Shown here one piece after another: positions 7,291 to 17,218 of a stretch of DNA of 24,682 bases; position 1 is the stretch's first letter; the number at the start of each line of letters is the position of its first letter. The stretch is from Acidianus hospitalis. Its GTDB lineage: Archaea > Thermoproteota > Thermoprotei_A > Sulfolobales > Sulfolobaceae. The stretch is taken from positions 1-24,682 of the forward strand of contig JAWDOK010000016.1 of assembly GCA_046533895.1 (NCBI GenBank), in the 5' to 3' direction. The position numbers and the translations under genes were made by a program. Under the pieces are notes generated by a model. It worked only from the letters and a program-made list of their open reading frames with translations, was not told the origin of the DNA and searched no databases.

Positions 7291-7319
7291 TATTTTTATT
7301 ATTTTTTGTATCTATTTTT
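7291..7319 (+). terminator. T-rich terminator of the chromatin-protein gene
   Basis: Three T runs (TTTTT, TTTTTT, TTTTT) within 29 bases, starting 36 bases after the stop codon and reaching into the last codons of the convergent DUF1641 gene. It shares a 17-base identity with the T-rich stretch at 281-297. Confidence 0.6.
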
Positions 7320-7989
7320 GAGAATAATTCTTACCTATAATTTTAGCTATTGCGAATAATACACCTATTCCTTTTTGTACGTCATCGTCTGTCATTTGTT
7401 TCACTATCCCTCCTAAAGTAACCTTAGGAGGATTAGTAAGCAATTTAGTTGCCTCATCACTGCTTAATGCCTTCATTATTTTTAATATTGACGGATTTAA
7501 TGCATAATTTAAGAACTCTTGGGCCTTAGGCAAGAAATCTAAAAGTAAAGATAATGTAGTGCCTATATTTGTTATTGCATCATCAGTTAGCGCATCTCTT
7601 AAGCTCTTTACTGCATAGGCAAAATTAACCAATACGTCAAATGCCCCACTTTCCTTCAGCTCTTTTAGCTTTGTTATTGTATAATTAATAGTACTCGCCT
7701 GGCTAATGATTTGGTTAACATCATTGGCGTGTTCACCGGTAGTGGATAAGAGAAACATAAATGTAGATAACATATTACCCAAATTCTGGATAGAATCGTC
7801 ATTTAATGCATCTTTTAGCGATTTTATTGTATAAGAAAAGTTTATTATTGCGTCTAAAGCTCCACTCTCCTTTAATTTCTTGATTTTTTCCAAGGAATCG
7901 TTAATTGTGGGTAAATAATCTAAAAACTTAGAAAGTTCCTCTGCTTTCTGTTCATCTATTTTAGAAGTTAGTTTTTCAACTGCAGCCAT
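7312..7989 (-). CDS. DUF1641 protein with an internal duplication, third gene of the sulfur operon
   Basis: A 225-residue DUF1641 protein. It contains two tandem helical units, about residues 37-74 and 108-146, both built as LKESGAxDxxxNFxYxxKSLxDALxDDxIxNxGxxL (22 of 37 positions identical). A C-terminal block follows with the DUF1641-typical TLGGIVKQMTDDDVQKGIGVLFAIAKIIG. DUF1641 proteins are often encoded next to SQR-type flavoproteins and are thought to be accessory or membrane-associating partners; the mechanism is unknown. I place the start at ATG 7989, not at the GTG nine bases upstream, because that GTG lies inside a strong Shine-Dalgarno sequence (AGGTGAT, 7994-8000) well spaced for the ATG. 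The SD also overlaps the last base of the SQR stop codon, so translation is coupled. Confidence 0.9.
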   Translation of the reverse strand: MAAVEKLTSKIDEQKAEELSKFLDYLPTINDSLEKIKKLKESGALDAIINFSYTIKSLKDALNDDSIQNLGNMLSTFMFLLSTTGEHANDVNQIISQASTINYTITKLKELKESGAFDVLVNFAYAVKSLRDALTDDAITNIGTTLSLLLDFLPKAQEFLNYALNPSILKIMKALSSDEATKLLTNPPKVTLGGIVKQMTDDDVQKGIGVLFAIAKIIGKNYSQK

Positions 7990-7993
7990 CCTT

Positions 7994-8000
7994 ATCACCT
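7994..8000 (-). promoter_or_regulatory. Shine-Dalgarno site deciding the DUF1641 start
   Basis: On the minus strand AGGTGAT matches the archaeal anti-SD (AUCACCUCC) and ends 4 bases before ATG 7989. The preceding SQR gene ends TGA at 8002-8000, so the SD begins on the last base of that stop. This is the clearest SD in the window and fits an internal operon gene, in contrast to the leaderless first genes. Confidence 0.85.
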
Positions 8001-9142
8001 CATACTATTGCCTTTGCAGTTACTGTCCAGTATAGTTTATTGTAAAGTAACTTACCCCACCAATGAACATATGAGGGAGGCGGCGGAATTGGAGGATAGT
8101 TATAATTAAACCTTATGTAAGTCCCTGAGTCCAATCCAGTAGCGATGTAGCAAAACACTGAACCGTCAAACAGTTTTGTAGAATTATTTCCTCTTATGCC
8201 ATTAACAATATTTCCTGCCACAACATAAGACTCGAAATCTGCAGTTGAGCCTGCTTTTGAAATTGGCAAATCTGTTGTGTCACCTATTACGTAAACGTCT
8301 GAATGATCCTTCATCTTAAGAGTAAATTTATCAGTAGGAACCCAGTTTCTTCTATCACCGATACCGGAGTCTTCTATTACTTTAGCACCTTTATGAGGTG
8401 GAATTCCTAAGGCTAGATCGAACTTTAACTTTTCACCTTCTTGGGATTCTATAGTTTTCTCTTCTGGGTTAACTCTGGTTACGTTGAAGGGAGATACTAC
8501 TTTTATTCCTCTTTCTTCAAATATTTTTATCATTACATCATTTGTAGTTTTAATTCCAAAAACCCCTGGGACAGGGTAAGTATATATTATTTCAGTCTTT
8601 TCTCTTAATCCTCTTCTCCTTAGGTAATCGTCTAGCATTAAAGTCATTTCCATAGGTGCAACTGGGCATTTGTGAGGTAATTTAGCTACGTTGATCACTA
8701 CAGTTCCTCCAGTAAAGGACTGTAAGACTTCCCTCAATTTTTGTGCACTTTCTAAATCCCACGGTGAGTAAACTGCTCTATAGCCTGGTACTTCATCCCA
8801 CTGCAAATGCGATCCAGTGGCTATTACTATTTCGTCATAATTATATGCAGTTCCATCTGCAGTTATTACCGAATGATTTTGAACGTCTATTTTACTAATT
8901 TCCTTTATTACTAACTTTATCTTTGAATCAAGTAATTCTTTTTCATTCCTAATTATTTCTCCCGTATCTGTAACTCCGAAAGGAATTAGAAGCTGACCAG
9001 GTTGATAAATATGTCTATCTGAGGCATTTATTACTATGATTTCTACTTCTCCTTTCTCCAATTCCGGTGATAATTGCCTTGCTAACCTATTTGCAACAAT
9101 AGTTCCAGCTATTCCTCCGCCTGCAATTACTATTCTCTTCAT
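8000..9142 (-). CDS. SQR-like FAD oxidoreductase (two-cysteine type)
   Basis: A 380-residue flavoprotein of the sulfide:quinone oxidoreductase group. The N-terminal FAD site is GGGIAGTIVANRL (8-20), the second FAD/ATG motif is VIATGSH (106-112), and the C-terminal FAD motif is VYVIGDTTDLPISKAG (283-298). Cys159 (HKCPVAPMEM) and Cys331 (VFCYIATG) are 172 residues apart, exactly the spacing of the catalytic Cys178/Cys350 pair in the other SQR of this window. The third SQR cysteine (residue 129 there, YSVCEPE) is lost: the aligned stretch is YSPWDLE. The C-terminus is aromatic and amphipathic (YVHWWGKLLYNKLYWTVTAKAIV), fitting monotopic membrane attachment. It is the middle gene of the tusA-like/SQR/DUF1641 operon: its ATG overlaps the TusA stop (ATGA). 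The probable role is oxidation of sulfide or a protein-bound persulfide to reduce quinone. Confidence 0.9.
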   Translation of the reverse strand: MKRIVIAGGGIAGTIVANRLARQLSPELEKGEVEIIVINASDRHIYQPGQLLIPFGVTDTGEIIRNEKELLDSKIKLVIKEISKIDVQNHSVITADGTAYNYDEIVIATGSHLQWDEVPGYRAVYSPWDLESAQKLREVLQSFTGGTVVINVAKLPHKCPVAPMEMTLMLDDYLRRRGLREKTEIIYTYPVPGVFGIKTTNDVMIKIFEERGIKVVSPFNVTRVNPEEKTIESQEGEKLKFDLALGIPPHKGAKVIEDSGIGDRRNWVPTDKFTLKMKDHSDVYVIGDTTDLPISKAGSTADFESYVVAGNIVNGIRGNNSTKLFDGSVFCYIATGLDSGTYIRFNYNYPPIPPPPSYVHWWGKLLYNKLYWTVTAKAIV

Positions 9143-9372
9143 TTTCCAACCACCACCACGAAGTTATTTCCCTCTTTTCTCTCTTCAAATATTTTCAGTC
9201 CTACAGTTTTTGCCCAGTTTACAACCATGTTTTTTGTCTCCTCGTCTTTGAGTAAAGCCTCTACTGCCTCACCTCGGTTTATTTCGTCCATTAATCCCAT
9301 TAATTCTCCTATTGGTCCTGCGCAAGATGTTCCGGTTAGGTCTACCTTTTTATAAATCTTAACCATTGACAT
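9139..9372 (-). CDS. TusA-like sulfur-carrier protein (C-x-x-P variant)
   Basis: A 77-residue protein with the TusA/SirA fold. The first strand and catalytic turn read KVDLTGTSCAGPIGELMG, corresponding to the TusA pattern LDxxGLxCPxP, with Cys17 as the sulfur-carrying residue. The CPxP motif is altered to CAGP, keeping only the second proline. The remainder (DEETKNMVVNWAKTVGLKIFEERKEGNNFVVVVGK) matches the second half of the TusA fold. TusA proteins bind and pass persulfide sulfur. As first gene of a three-gene operon with an SQR-like enzyme, it is a plausible donor or acceptor of sulfane sulfur; this is inference. Its TGA overlaps the SQR ATG by four bases. An ATG six bases downstream (MVKIYKK) could be the real start. 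Confidence 0.88.
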   Translation of the reverse strand: MSMVKIYKKVDLTGTSCAGPIGELMGLMDEINRGEAVEALLKDEETKNMVVNWAKTVGLKIFEERKEGNNFVVVVGK

Positions 9373-9397
9373 CTCAAATTAAATAGTATTATTCCGC

Positions 9398-9407
9398 ATT
9401 TTAAATA
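9398..9407 (-). promoter_or_regulatory. Probable TATA box of the tusA-like/SQR/DUF1641 operon
   Basis: On the minus strand ATATTTAAAA is centred about 31 bases before the ATG at 9372, which gives a leader of about five bases. A second TTTAA closer to the ATG is too near to serve. Spacing is slightly longer than ideal, so confidence is moderate. Confidence 0.4.
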
Positions 9408-9526
9408 TTTTGCTTATTTTATGAAGTTTTTAGAATATTAAATAGATATTAGCGAAAGATTATTTTTATAAAAATTAATATTAATGAGAGAAATGATATA
9501 AGACGATGTAATATATAGGGCTTTGG

Positions 9527-9534
9527 TTTTTAAT
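9527..9534 (+). promoter_or_regulatory. TATA box of the HerA-like ATPase gene
   Basis: TTTTTAAT centred 26.5 bases before ATG 9557, the classical spacing for a leaderless Sulfolobales transcript. The remainder of the 184-bp gap 9373-9556 shows no further clear element apart from the opposite promoter. Confidence 0.7.
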
Positions 9535-9556
9535 TTTCTTCTCTTAACGGTAAATT

Positions 9557-10282
9557 ATGGATTTAGGATTTCCTCTAAATTCTTCAGAATTAGTAAGAAA
9601 ATGTATAGCAATACTTGGCATAAGAGGTTCTGGAAAATCTAATACAGCAAAAATTTTGGGTAAAGAACTCATTAAGGAAGGATTCCCCCTAGTTGTCATT
9701 GATCCTGATGGGGAGTATGATTTTCAAGAGGCATTAAGAATAGAAGATTTTAACCTAGATCCTGAGGTTGTGGCCAAAGATGTACTAGAGAGGAAAAGGT
9801 CATTAATCATTGATATGAACGAATGGAATGATGAAGCTTTTAATTTTCTTTTTAAGTTTCTTGATTCGTTCTGGAATTTATCCAAAATTTATAGAACTAA
9901 TGTTTTTCTAGTAATAGAGGAGGCACATGAGTTTATACCCCAAGGTGAAAGGACTAAAATAAGCGAAGAAATTACCAGATTAGCGTTAAGGGGGAGAAAG
10001 AGAGGAATTGGAATGATAATGATTAGTCAAAGGTCTGCTAGGGTAAATAAAGATGTTTTAACACAGAGCGAAGTTTATTTCCTTCATAAGGTAGTGCATC
10101 CAGTTGACCTTAAAGTGTATAGAGAAATTTTACCTTTGAAAGCAAAAGAAGTTGCAGACGTAGTTAAATCTTTAGATGTGGGGGAGGCTTTATTTTATAT
10201 GAACGGGAGGGTTGAAAAGGTTAAAATAAGGAAGTTTGATGAAAGTGCAACAAATAGTCAGTTTGCCGAGAATTTAGCATAA
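9557..10282 (+). CDS. Short HerA/DUF87-type P-loop ATPase
   Basis: A 241-residue ATPase of the HerA-FtsK superfamily. Walker A is GIRGSGKSNTAKIL (21-34) and is followed by PLVVIDPDGEYD, a HerA hallmark. Walker B is VFLVIEEAHEF (116-126), and the sensor-like ISQRSARVNKDVLTQSEVYF follows near residue 160. Full-length archaeal HerA, which translocates DNA with NurA, is about 500 residues with an N-terminal HAS barrel; here only the ATPase core is present and no NurA gene is adjacent. This is therefore a minimal DUF87 ATPase, possibly hexameric, with an unassigned DNA- or protein-remodelling role. It is leaderless from the TATA box at 9527-9534. Its last 9 bases overlap the convergent metallopeptidase gene. 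Confidence 0.88.
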   Translation: MDLGFPLNSSELVRKCIAILGIRGSGKSNTAKILGKELIKEGFPLVVIDPDGEYDFQEALRIEDFNLDPEVVAKDVLERKRSLIIDMNEWNDEAFNFLFKFLDSFWNLSKIYRTNVFLVIEEAHEFIPQGERTKISEEITRLALRGRKRGIGMIMISQRSARVNKDVLTQSEVYFLHKVVHPVDLKVYREILPLKAKEVADVVKSLDVGEALFYMNGRVEKVKIRKFDESATNSQFAENLA

Positions 10283-10639
10283 TTCTTTCGCTAATTCTTT
10301 GCTTATTCTCCTTATTTGTTTAAATCCTTTATAATTATGATTTCTTAAACCTTTCATTGTTCTTGGAATGTGCATAAGTTCATGTGTTATTACGAATATC
10401 TTATCGTTACATTCAAGATTGTCGAATTTTTCTGAAACCACCTCTACAATATATAAGATGTCTTCTCCAAGTACATATCTCCATTGAGGAGGCAAAGTTA
10501 ATGTCCTAGCTATTGCAGTAGTTTTAGAATTTCTACTCCTTAAGAAAACTACTTTGTTTAAATCTATTCCCATATTAGCCTCTTTATTAATCCTTAAGGC
10601 TAATTCTTTTACGTCTTCAGCTTTCTCTAGTTTAAGCAC
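10274..10639 (-). CDS. Small putative metallopeptidase (HELMH type)
   Basis: A 121-residue protein with a zinc-metallopeptidase signature, FVITHELMHIPRTMKG, with HELMH at residues 86-90 and His101 (RNHNYKGF) as a likely third ligand. The HELMHIP...HNYKGF pattern defines a family of small putative archaeal and phage metallopeptidases without known substrates. The upstream half includes VFLRSRNSKTTAIARTLTLPPQWR, with conserved-looking Arg/Ser residues, and YVLGEDILYIVEVVSEKF before the active site. There is no signal peptide, so it is cytoplasmic. The start is GTG 10639, with an AT-rich region (ATATTTTTATAA) about 20-26 bases upstream. The 9-bp overlap of its 3' end with the HerA-like gene is tail-to-tail, so co-regulation is not implied. 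Confidence 0.8.
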   Translation of the reverse strand: MLKLEKAEDVKELALRINKEANMGIDLNKVVFLRSRNSKTTAIARTLTLPPQWRYVLGEDILYIVEVVSEKFDNLECNDKIFVITHELMHIPRTMKGLRNHNYKGFKQIRRISKELAKELC

Positions 10640-10671
10640 TCGACTAATTAATTATAAAAATATTTGAAGTT

Positions 10672-11232
10672 TTATGATAGAGGAGCTCTTCCTAAAGGAG
10701 CTTTCTTATTTAAACTTTCAGCAACAACTTGAACTAAGCCGGTATACCATGCAGCAATAGCAGTTAATATTCCAGTATATCCACCAGCGTGGACTAATAA
10801 AGTATTGCACGTCATTGAGCCTATACCTAAGAGGAAGAATGTTATCCACAATAGTAGGAAAGTTGCAAATAATCCTAAGTTAGTTTTGAACGTAGCCAAC
10901 CACATTATTAACGTAAATATCCCGAAGGCTATTAATACTAAGCCTACTCCTTGTGCTGTTATATTTCCAAATATTCCTAAAGCTGTTAAAAAATACCATT
11001 CCCAAAAAGCTCCATATGTAAAGAACGCCACATAGCCGAATGTATTTCCTCCTTTCCATTCCAGTATTCCTGCTAATAGTTGCGCTAAACCACCGTAAAA
11101 CGCTGCTAGACCTAATACAACCCCTGATCCTGAAGTTATTAACCCAGCGTTGTATGTACTTAAAACTAATGTAGTTAAAGCGAACCCGGATAACCCTAAA
11201 GGGGCAGGATTTGCTCTTTTTTCTTCTGTCAT
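10672..11232 (-). CDS. satP: GPR1/FUN34/YaaH family acetate permease homologue
   Basis: A 186-residue membrane protein of the acetate uptake transporter family. The family signature NPAPLGL appears as ANPAPLGLSGFALTT at residues 7-21, just before the first membrane segment. Six hydrophobic segments follow, with small residues (Gly, Ala) as usual for this hexameric channel-like family. Members move acetate, succinate or ammonium; acetate is favoured here because the gene is divergent, 91 bp away, from acetyl-CoA synthetase, an arrangement that would couple uptake and activation. In acidic habitats protonated acetate diffuses in freely, so export or controlled flux is also possible. The start ATG 11232 has TTTATA about 29 bases upstream, giving a near-leaderless mRNA. 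Confidence 0.9.
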   Translation of the reverse strand: MTEEKRANPAPLGLSGFALTTLVLSTYNAGLITSGSGVVLGLAAFYGGLAQLLAGILEWKGGNTFGYVAFFTYGAFWEWYFLTALGIFGNITAQGVGLVLIAFGIFTLIMWLATFKTNLGLFATFLLLWITFFLLGIGSMTCNTLLVHAGGYTGILTAIAAWYTGLVQVVAESLNKKAPLGRAPLS

Positions 11233-11258
11233 GGCGAATTTTCTGTAATATAATAAAA

Positions 11259-11264
11259 TATAAA
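11259..11264 (-). promoter_or_regulatory. TATA box of the satP-like gene
   Basis: TTTATA on the minus strand, centred about 29 bases before ATG 11232. The region is AT-rich, so a neighbouring TTTATT is an alternative. Confidence 0.45.
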
Positions 11265-11294
11265 TCTTTTGTATTCCAACTCTTTGAGAAATTC

Positions 11295-11301
11295 TTAAAA
11301 A
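11295..11301 (+). promoter_or_regulatory. TATA box of acs
   Basis: TTAAAAA centred 26 bases before ATG 11324, so the acs transcript is probably leaderless. Confidence 0.65.
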
Positions 11302-11323
11302 TTGTCTAACTTAAAAGTCTGTC

Positions 11324-13264
<1,941 letters not shown>

Positions 13265-13278
13265 AAAACTCTTTTCTT

Positions 13279-14472
<1,194 letters not shown>

Positions 14473-14491
14473 AAAACTTGTGAAAGTACGT

Positions 14492-14501
14492 TAAAATAAA
14501 A
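14492..14501 (-). promoter_or_regulatory. TATA box of MFS paralogue A
   Basis: TTTTATTTTA on the minus strand, centred about 25 bases before ATG 14472, which fits a leaderless start. Confidence 0.6.
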
Positions 14502-14524
14502 GGTTTGTTTATTTAAAATTTTCA

Positions 14525-14542
14525 AAACTTTCATGGAAGTTT
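14525..14542. promoter_or_regulatory. 18-bp near-palindrome, candidate operator
   Basis: AAACTTTCATGGAAGTTT is a dyad with a CATG centre, symmetric except for one mismatched pair (16 of 18 bases). It lies in the 230-bp divergent gap between MFS paralogue A and the ATPase-like gene, about 28 bases upstream of the MFS TATA box, where archaeal regulators bind. A weaker ACTT...AAGT pair occurs right before the MFS start (14479-14490). Confidence 0.4.
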
Positions 14543-14671
14543 AAAATCAAAATTAAGACTTTTTATAGTCGAGTTCATGTATTCAACCTAGTTCTTAAAA
14601 TATTTTAGTATATCTATAATGATTAAAATTAAGGTTTAAACAAGACAAAAATCTAAATGATTTAATACGCG

Positions 14672-14679
14672 TTTTTAAT
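14672..14679 (+). promoter_or_regulatory. TATA box deciding the start of the ATPase-like gene
   Basis: TTTTTAAT, the same octamer as at the HerA-like gene. Its centre is 27.5 bases before ATG 14703 but only about 10 before the alternative GTG 14685, which argues for ATG 14703 as the leaderless start. Confidence 0.6.
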
Positions 14680-14702
14680 AAAGTGTGTTTAATACTTTAA
14701 AT

Positions 14703-15935
14703 ATGGTTAATGTTATAGTTAACGGGAAAAGTAAGTACAATTTAGATAATAATTGTCAAATATACTACGGTTATTTCGACTTACAAGATTTAGTGAATTC
14801 TTTGAGTATTTTAGATTCTTCAGGATACTTAAGGATTAGGCGAATGTTTGCTTGGAATCTTTATTTTCATTTATCTAGAAATTATTCCGATCAACTAAGA
14901 AATTTATATTATGTAATATATGAAATATCTGCAATTATAAGGGAACTCAATTTTAGAAATATAAATCCGGCTTATGCACTGTCTTCAATTCTTAATAATA
15001 TAAATACTTCAATGAAACTTTCTTGGAAAAATGGTGAGTTTTCACTAAAAGACCCTTTAGAAATCTCTTGTGAAATAGACCTTAATGCGGAAATAAACAA
15101 ATTAATTAAATTGGAAGTAGAGGGCAAAGGTAAAATTTCCGTAGGAGAGAATGAAATAAAAAGCAGTAATGAAATGGATTTATACAAATTATCTGATGTA
15201 AAAGGATTAAGTCTAGAATCCGAATTCTTTTATAGAGATGGTAAGGTTAATGTAAAAATTGATCTAAAATTTAGGCCAGAAAATAGAGGTTTAAACAAAG
15301 AAATAAATGCCGAGGACTTAAACAAGGTACTTAGAATTACCGCAAAAGAAGTTAATGAAAAGGCAATTAATTCTCACGAATTTTTTGAGGACTTTATGGT
15401 AGGAATAATGGAGACTCTTATACAACCGTTTCTTGAGAAATATAAGAATGAGTTAGCAAAAGTCTTAGGTTTCAAGGAAATTTTATATATCCCTGCAGGA
15501 AGGCACTTCATTTTAAACGCGGAGGAGTCGGCATTAAATAATGAGGAAATAGCTCAATTATTTTCAGATTCTTGTCAATTGGCAATAAATAGAATAAAAG
15601 AAGGTAAAAATTCATTTTTTGACAACTTTTCCTTACCTATAAGCGTTAAAGGCGGGCTAGTATTTTATGAAGATTCTCAGATAACTTCCTTAGCTTCTCG
15701 TTCTATAAAATCCTTGGCAACGATTATATTGGAGGTTAACTCGTTAAAAGATCAAGCCTTGGTAATAATAGAGTCTCCAGAGGAATTTTTACTTAATGAG
15801 GATAAAAGTAGAATTGTGAATATCGTGGAAAAACTGATGAAAAAAGGTAATAAGATTATAATACACACGTGGGATGAGAAATTCTTGGAATATTTTAAGG
15901 ACTGTCAAGTATATAAAAATGAAAAATTAGTTTAA
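14703..15935 (+). CDS. Degenerate ABC/OLD-like (AAA_15 type) ATPase, possibly inactive
   Basis: A 410-residue protein with the C-terminal architecture of ABC-class AAA_15/OLD-like ATPases but altered catalytic residues. The order is YIPAGRHFIL (262-271), a signature-like SLASRSIKSLATIILEV (329-345), the Walker B region ALVIIESPEEFLL (352-364) and an H-loop region KIIIHTWDEKFLEYF (384-398). Intact members usually read about 'IIEEPExxL' and 'THS'; here the catalytic Glu is Ser and the His is Trp. No GxxGxGKS exists: the likely equivalent is IYYGYFDLQDLV (20-31), with the Lys missing. The middle third is a charged insert of strands and helices. The role is unknown; a structural or regulatory partner for the flanking MFS transporters is conceivable. 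The start is set from the TATA box at 14672-14679. An in-frame GTG at 14685 is the longer alternative. Confidence 0.75.
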   Translation: MVNVIVNGKSKYNLDNNCQIYYGYFDLQDLVNSLSILDSSGYLRIRRMFAWNLYFHLSRNYSDQLRNLYYVIYEISAIIRELNFRNINPAYALSSILNNINTSMKLSWKNGEFSLKDPLEISCEIDLNAEINKLIKLEVEGKGKISVGENEIKSSNEMDLYKLSDVKGLSLESEFFYRDGKVNVKIDLKFRPENRGLNKEINAEDLNKVLRITAKEVNEKAINSHEFFEDFMVGIMETLIQPFLEKYKNELAKVLGFKEILYIPAGRHFILNAEESALNNEEIAQLFSDSCQLAINRIKEGKNSFFDNFSLPISVKGGLVFYEDSQITSLASRSIKSLATIILEVNSLKDQALVIIESPEEFLLNEDKSRIVNIVEKLMKKGNKIIIHTWDEKFLEYFKDCQVYKNEKLV

Positions 15936-15944
15936 AATTTAGAA

Positions 15945-15971
15945 ACTTCTTTTAAAATAAGAAAATGAAGT
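15945..15971 (+). terminator. Weak hairpin/T-run after the ATPase-like gene
   Basis: ACTTCTTTT and AAAATGAAGT can pair with one bulge around an AT-rich loop, 10 bases after the stop codon. It could contribute to 3'-end formation; the pairing is AT-rich and may be chance. Confidence 0.25.
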
Positions 15972-16037
15972 AACTTACAGTCTTTTTAAATTTAGTAAAT
16001 TAAGAATAAGTGTTAAAGTTAAACTAGGAAAAATGCA

Positions 16038-17216
16038 ATGCAAAAGTACATTCATGCTACAATTTCAGCGTTCTTTTCTTGGGCAGGAAATATTTACGAC
16101 TTATTAATAGTAACTTATGTTTATTACTATTTCCAAAAATGTTTAGGCTTAAACGCTGTAGAAGGAACTTTACTCTTTGCTCTAGGCTTAATTTTTAGAG
16201 TAATAGGAGGTTACGTATTCGGTAAAATAGCTGATCAAAGAGGAAGGAAACCAATATTAGCAATAGGAACAGCTGGATATTCTCTATTCCAAGGTTTAAT
16301 GGCATTTTCTCCTAATGCCGTCATTTTATTAATTGCAAGAGCTTTTCAAGGATTATTTATGGGCGCTCAATGGACAGCAGGAACTGTAATAGCATACGAA
16401 CAAGCTCCTCCTAGTGCTAGAGGACTAATTAATGGAATTGTTCAAGCCGGCTACGGTGTAGGTTACGCCTTAACTGGAGTGGCTTTTATAGCGTTTTCGC
16501 AATCAATGGGCGGTATTGGTTGGAGATTATTTTTACTTACTGGTTCAATTCCTATTATATTATTACCTTATATTATTTTGAAAGTGTCGGACGTTAAAGT
16601 GTCTAGGAAAGCTATAAGCAATGCAAACGTTAAGGAATATACTAAGATATTGATTAGAGCTTCTATTATAATATCTGGAATGTTCTTCTCTTACTATTCA
16701 ATATTTGCAGTTTATCCAGGATTAGCTGAATACTTAGGCTTATCAAAAGATTTTGTTGGCTTAATGATGACTGTTGCTAACGTATCCTTGGCAATCTCTT
16801 TCATAGTATATGGTAGGGTAGCGGATTTCATAAATAAGAGGAAACTAATAACTTATGGCGTTATTGGGGAAATGATAGGTTTACCAATGATGTTACCAAT
16901 AATATTAAAATCTCCAGAACTCATGCTTATAGGTTTGCTGGTATATTCAATAGCTACTGGATTTTGGCCATTAGCGCCTCTATTGATAGTAGAATCTGTC
17001 CCGCAGGAAGTTAGGTCAGCGTTAACTGGATTATCTTATAATCTAGGTAGTGTTGTGGGTGGCGTAGGATCAATAACTATGGGTACTTTAGTTCAAATAT
17101 TTGGTTTAGCTAATTCTCCCTTATTTGGAAATATTTTAGGATATTCATCTTTGCTCATAGTTTTAATAACATTATTAACTTGGCCTAGAGGAACTGTAAT
17201 TGCAAAAAATAAGTAA
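16038..17216 (+). CDS. MFS transporter, probable carboxylate/proton symporter (paralogue B)
   Basis: A 392-residue, 12-segment major facilitator and a close paralogue of the protein encoded at 13279-14472. Both start K-YIHxTIS...WAGNIYDLL, share RVIGGYVFGKIADQRGRKP-like loop 2-3 signatures, and have nearly identical QWTAGTVIAYEQAP and GIVQAGYG-GY-LTGV segments. The second-half loop is GRVADFINKRKL. The substrate is probably a small carboxylate by family resemblance, not demonstrated. The gene points away from paralogue A with the ATPase-like gene between them. The start ATG 16038 is preceded by a second, out-of-frame ATG at 16033. A TTAAAG element around 16013-16018 is slightly close for a leaderless start. 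The gene ends 2 bp from the convergent GNAT gene. Confidence 0.9.
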   Translation: MQKYIHATISAFFSWAGNIYDLLIVTYVYYYFQKCLGLNAVEGTLLFALGLIFRVIGGYVFGKIADQRGRKPILAIGTAGYSLFQGLMAFSPNAVILLIARAFQGLFMGAQWTAGTVIAYEQAPPSARGLINGIVQAGYGVGYALTGVAFIAFSQSMGGIGWRLFLLTGSIPIILLPYIILKVSDVKVSRKAISNANVKEYTKILIRASIIISGMFFSYYSIFAVYPGLAEYLGLSKDFVGLMMTVANVSLAISFIVYGRVADFINKRKLITYGVIGEMIGLPMMLPIILKSPELMLIGLLVYSIATGFWPLAPLLIVESVPQEVRSALTGLSYNLGSVVGGVGSITMGTLVQIFGLANSPLFGNILGYSSLLIVLITLLTWPRGTVIAKNK

Positions 17217-17218
17217 CT

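Noticed and set aside
8000..9372. Complete Hdr-like (sHdr) sulfur oxidation cluster.
   Set aside because: Only TusA-like, SQR-like and DUF1641 genes are present; no hdr, lbpA or dsrE genes flank them.
9557..10282. HerA-NurA DNA end-resection locus.
   Set aside because: The ATPase is half the length of HerA and lacks the HAS barrel. No nurA, mre11 or rad50 gene is adjacent.
14685..14702. GTG 14685 as the start of the ATPase-like protein.
   Set aside because: It lies only about 10 bases after the TATA box, upstream of the expected transcript start; ATG 14703 has the right spacing.
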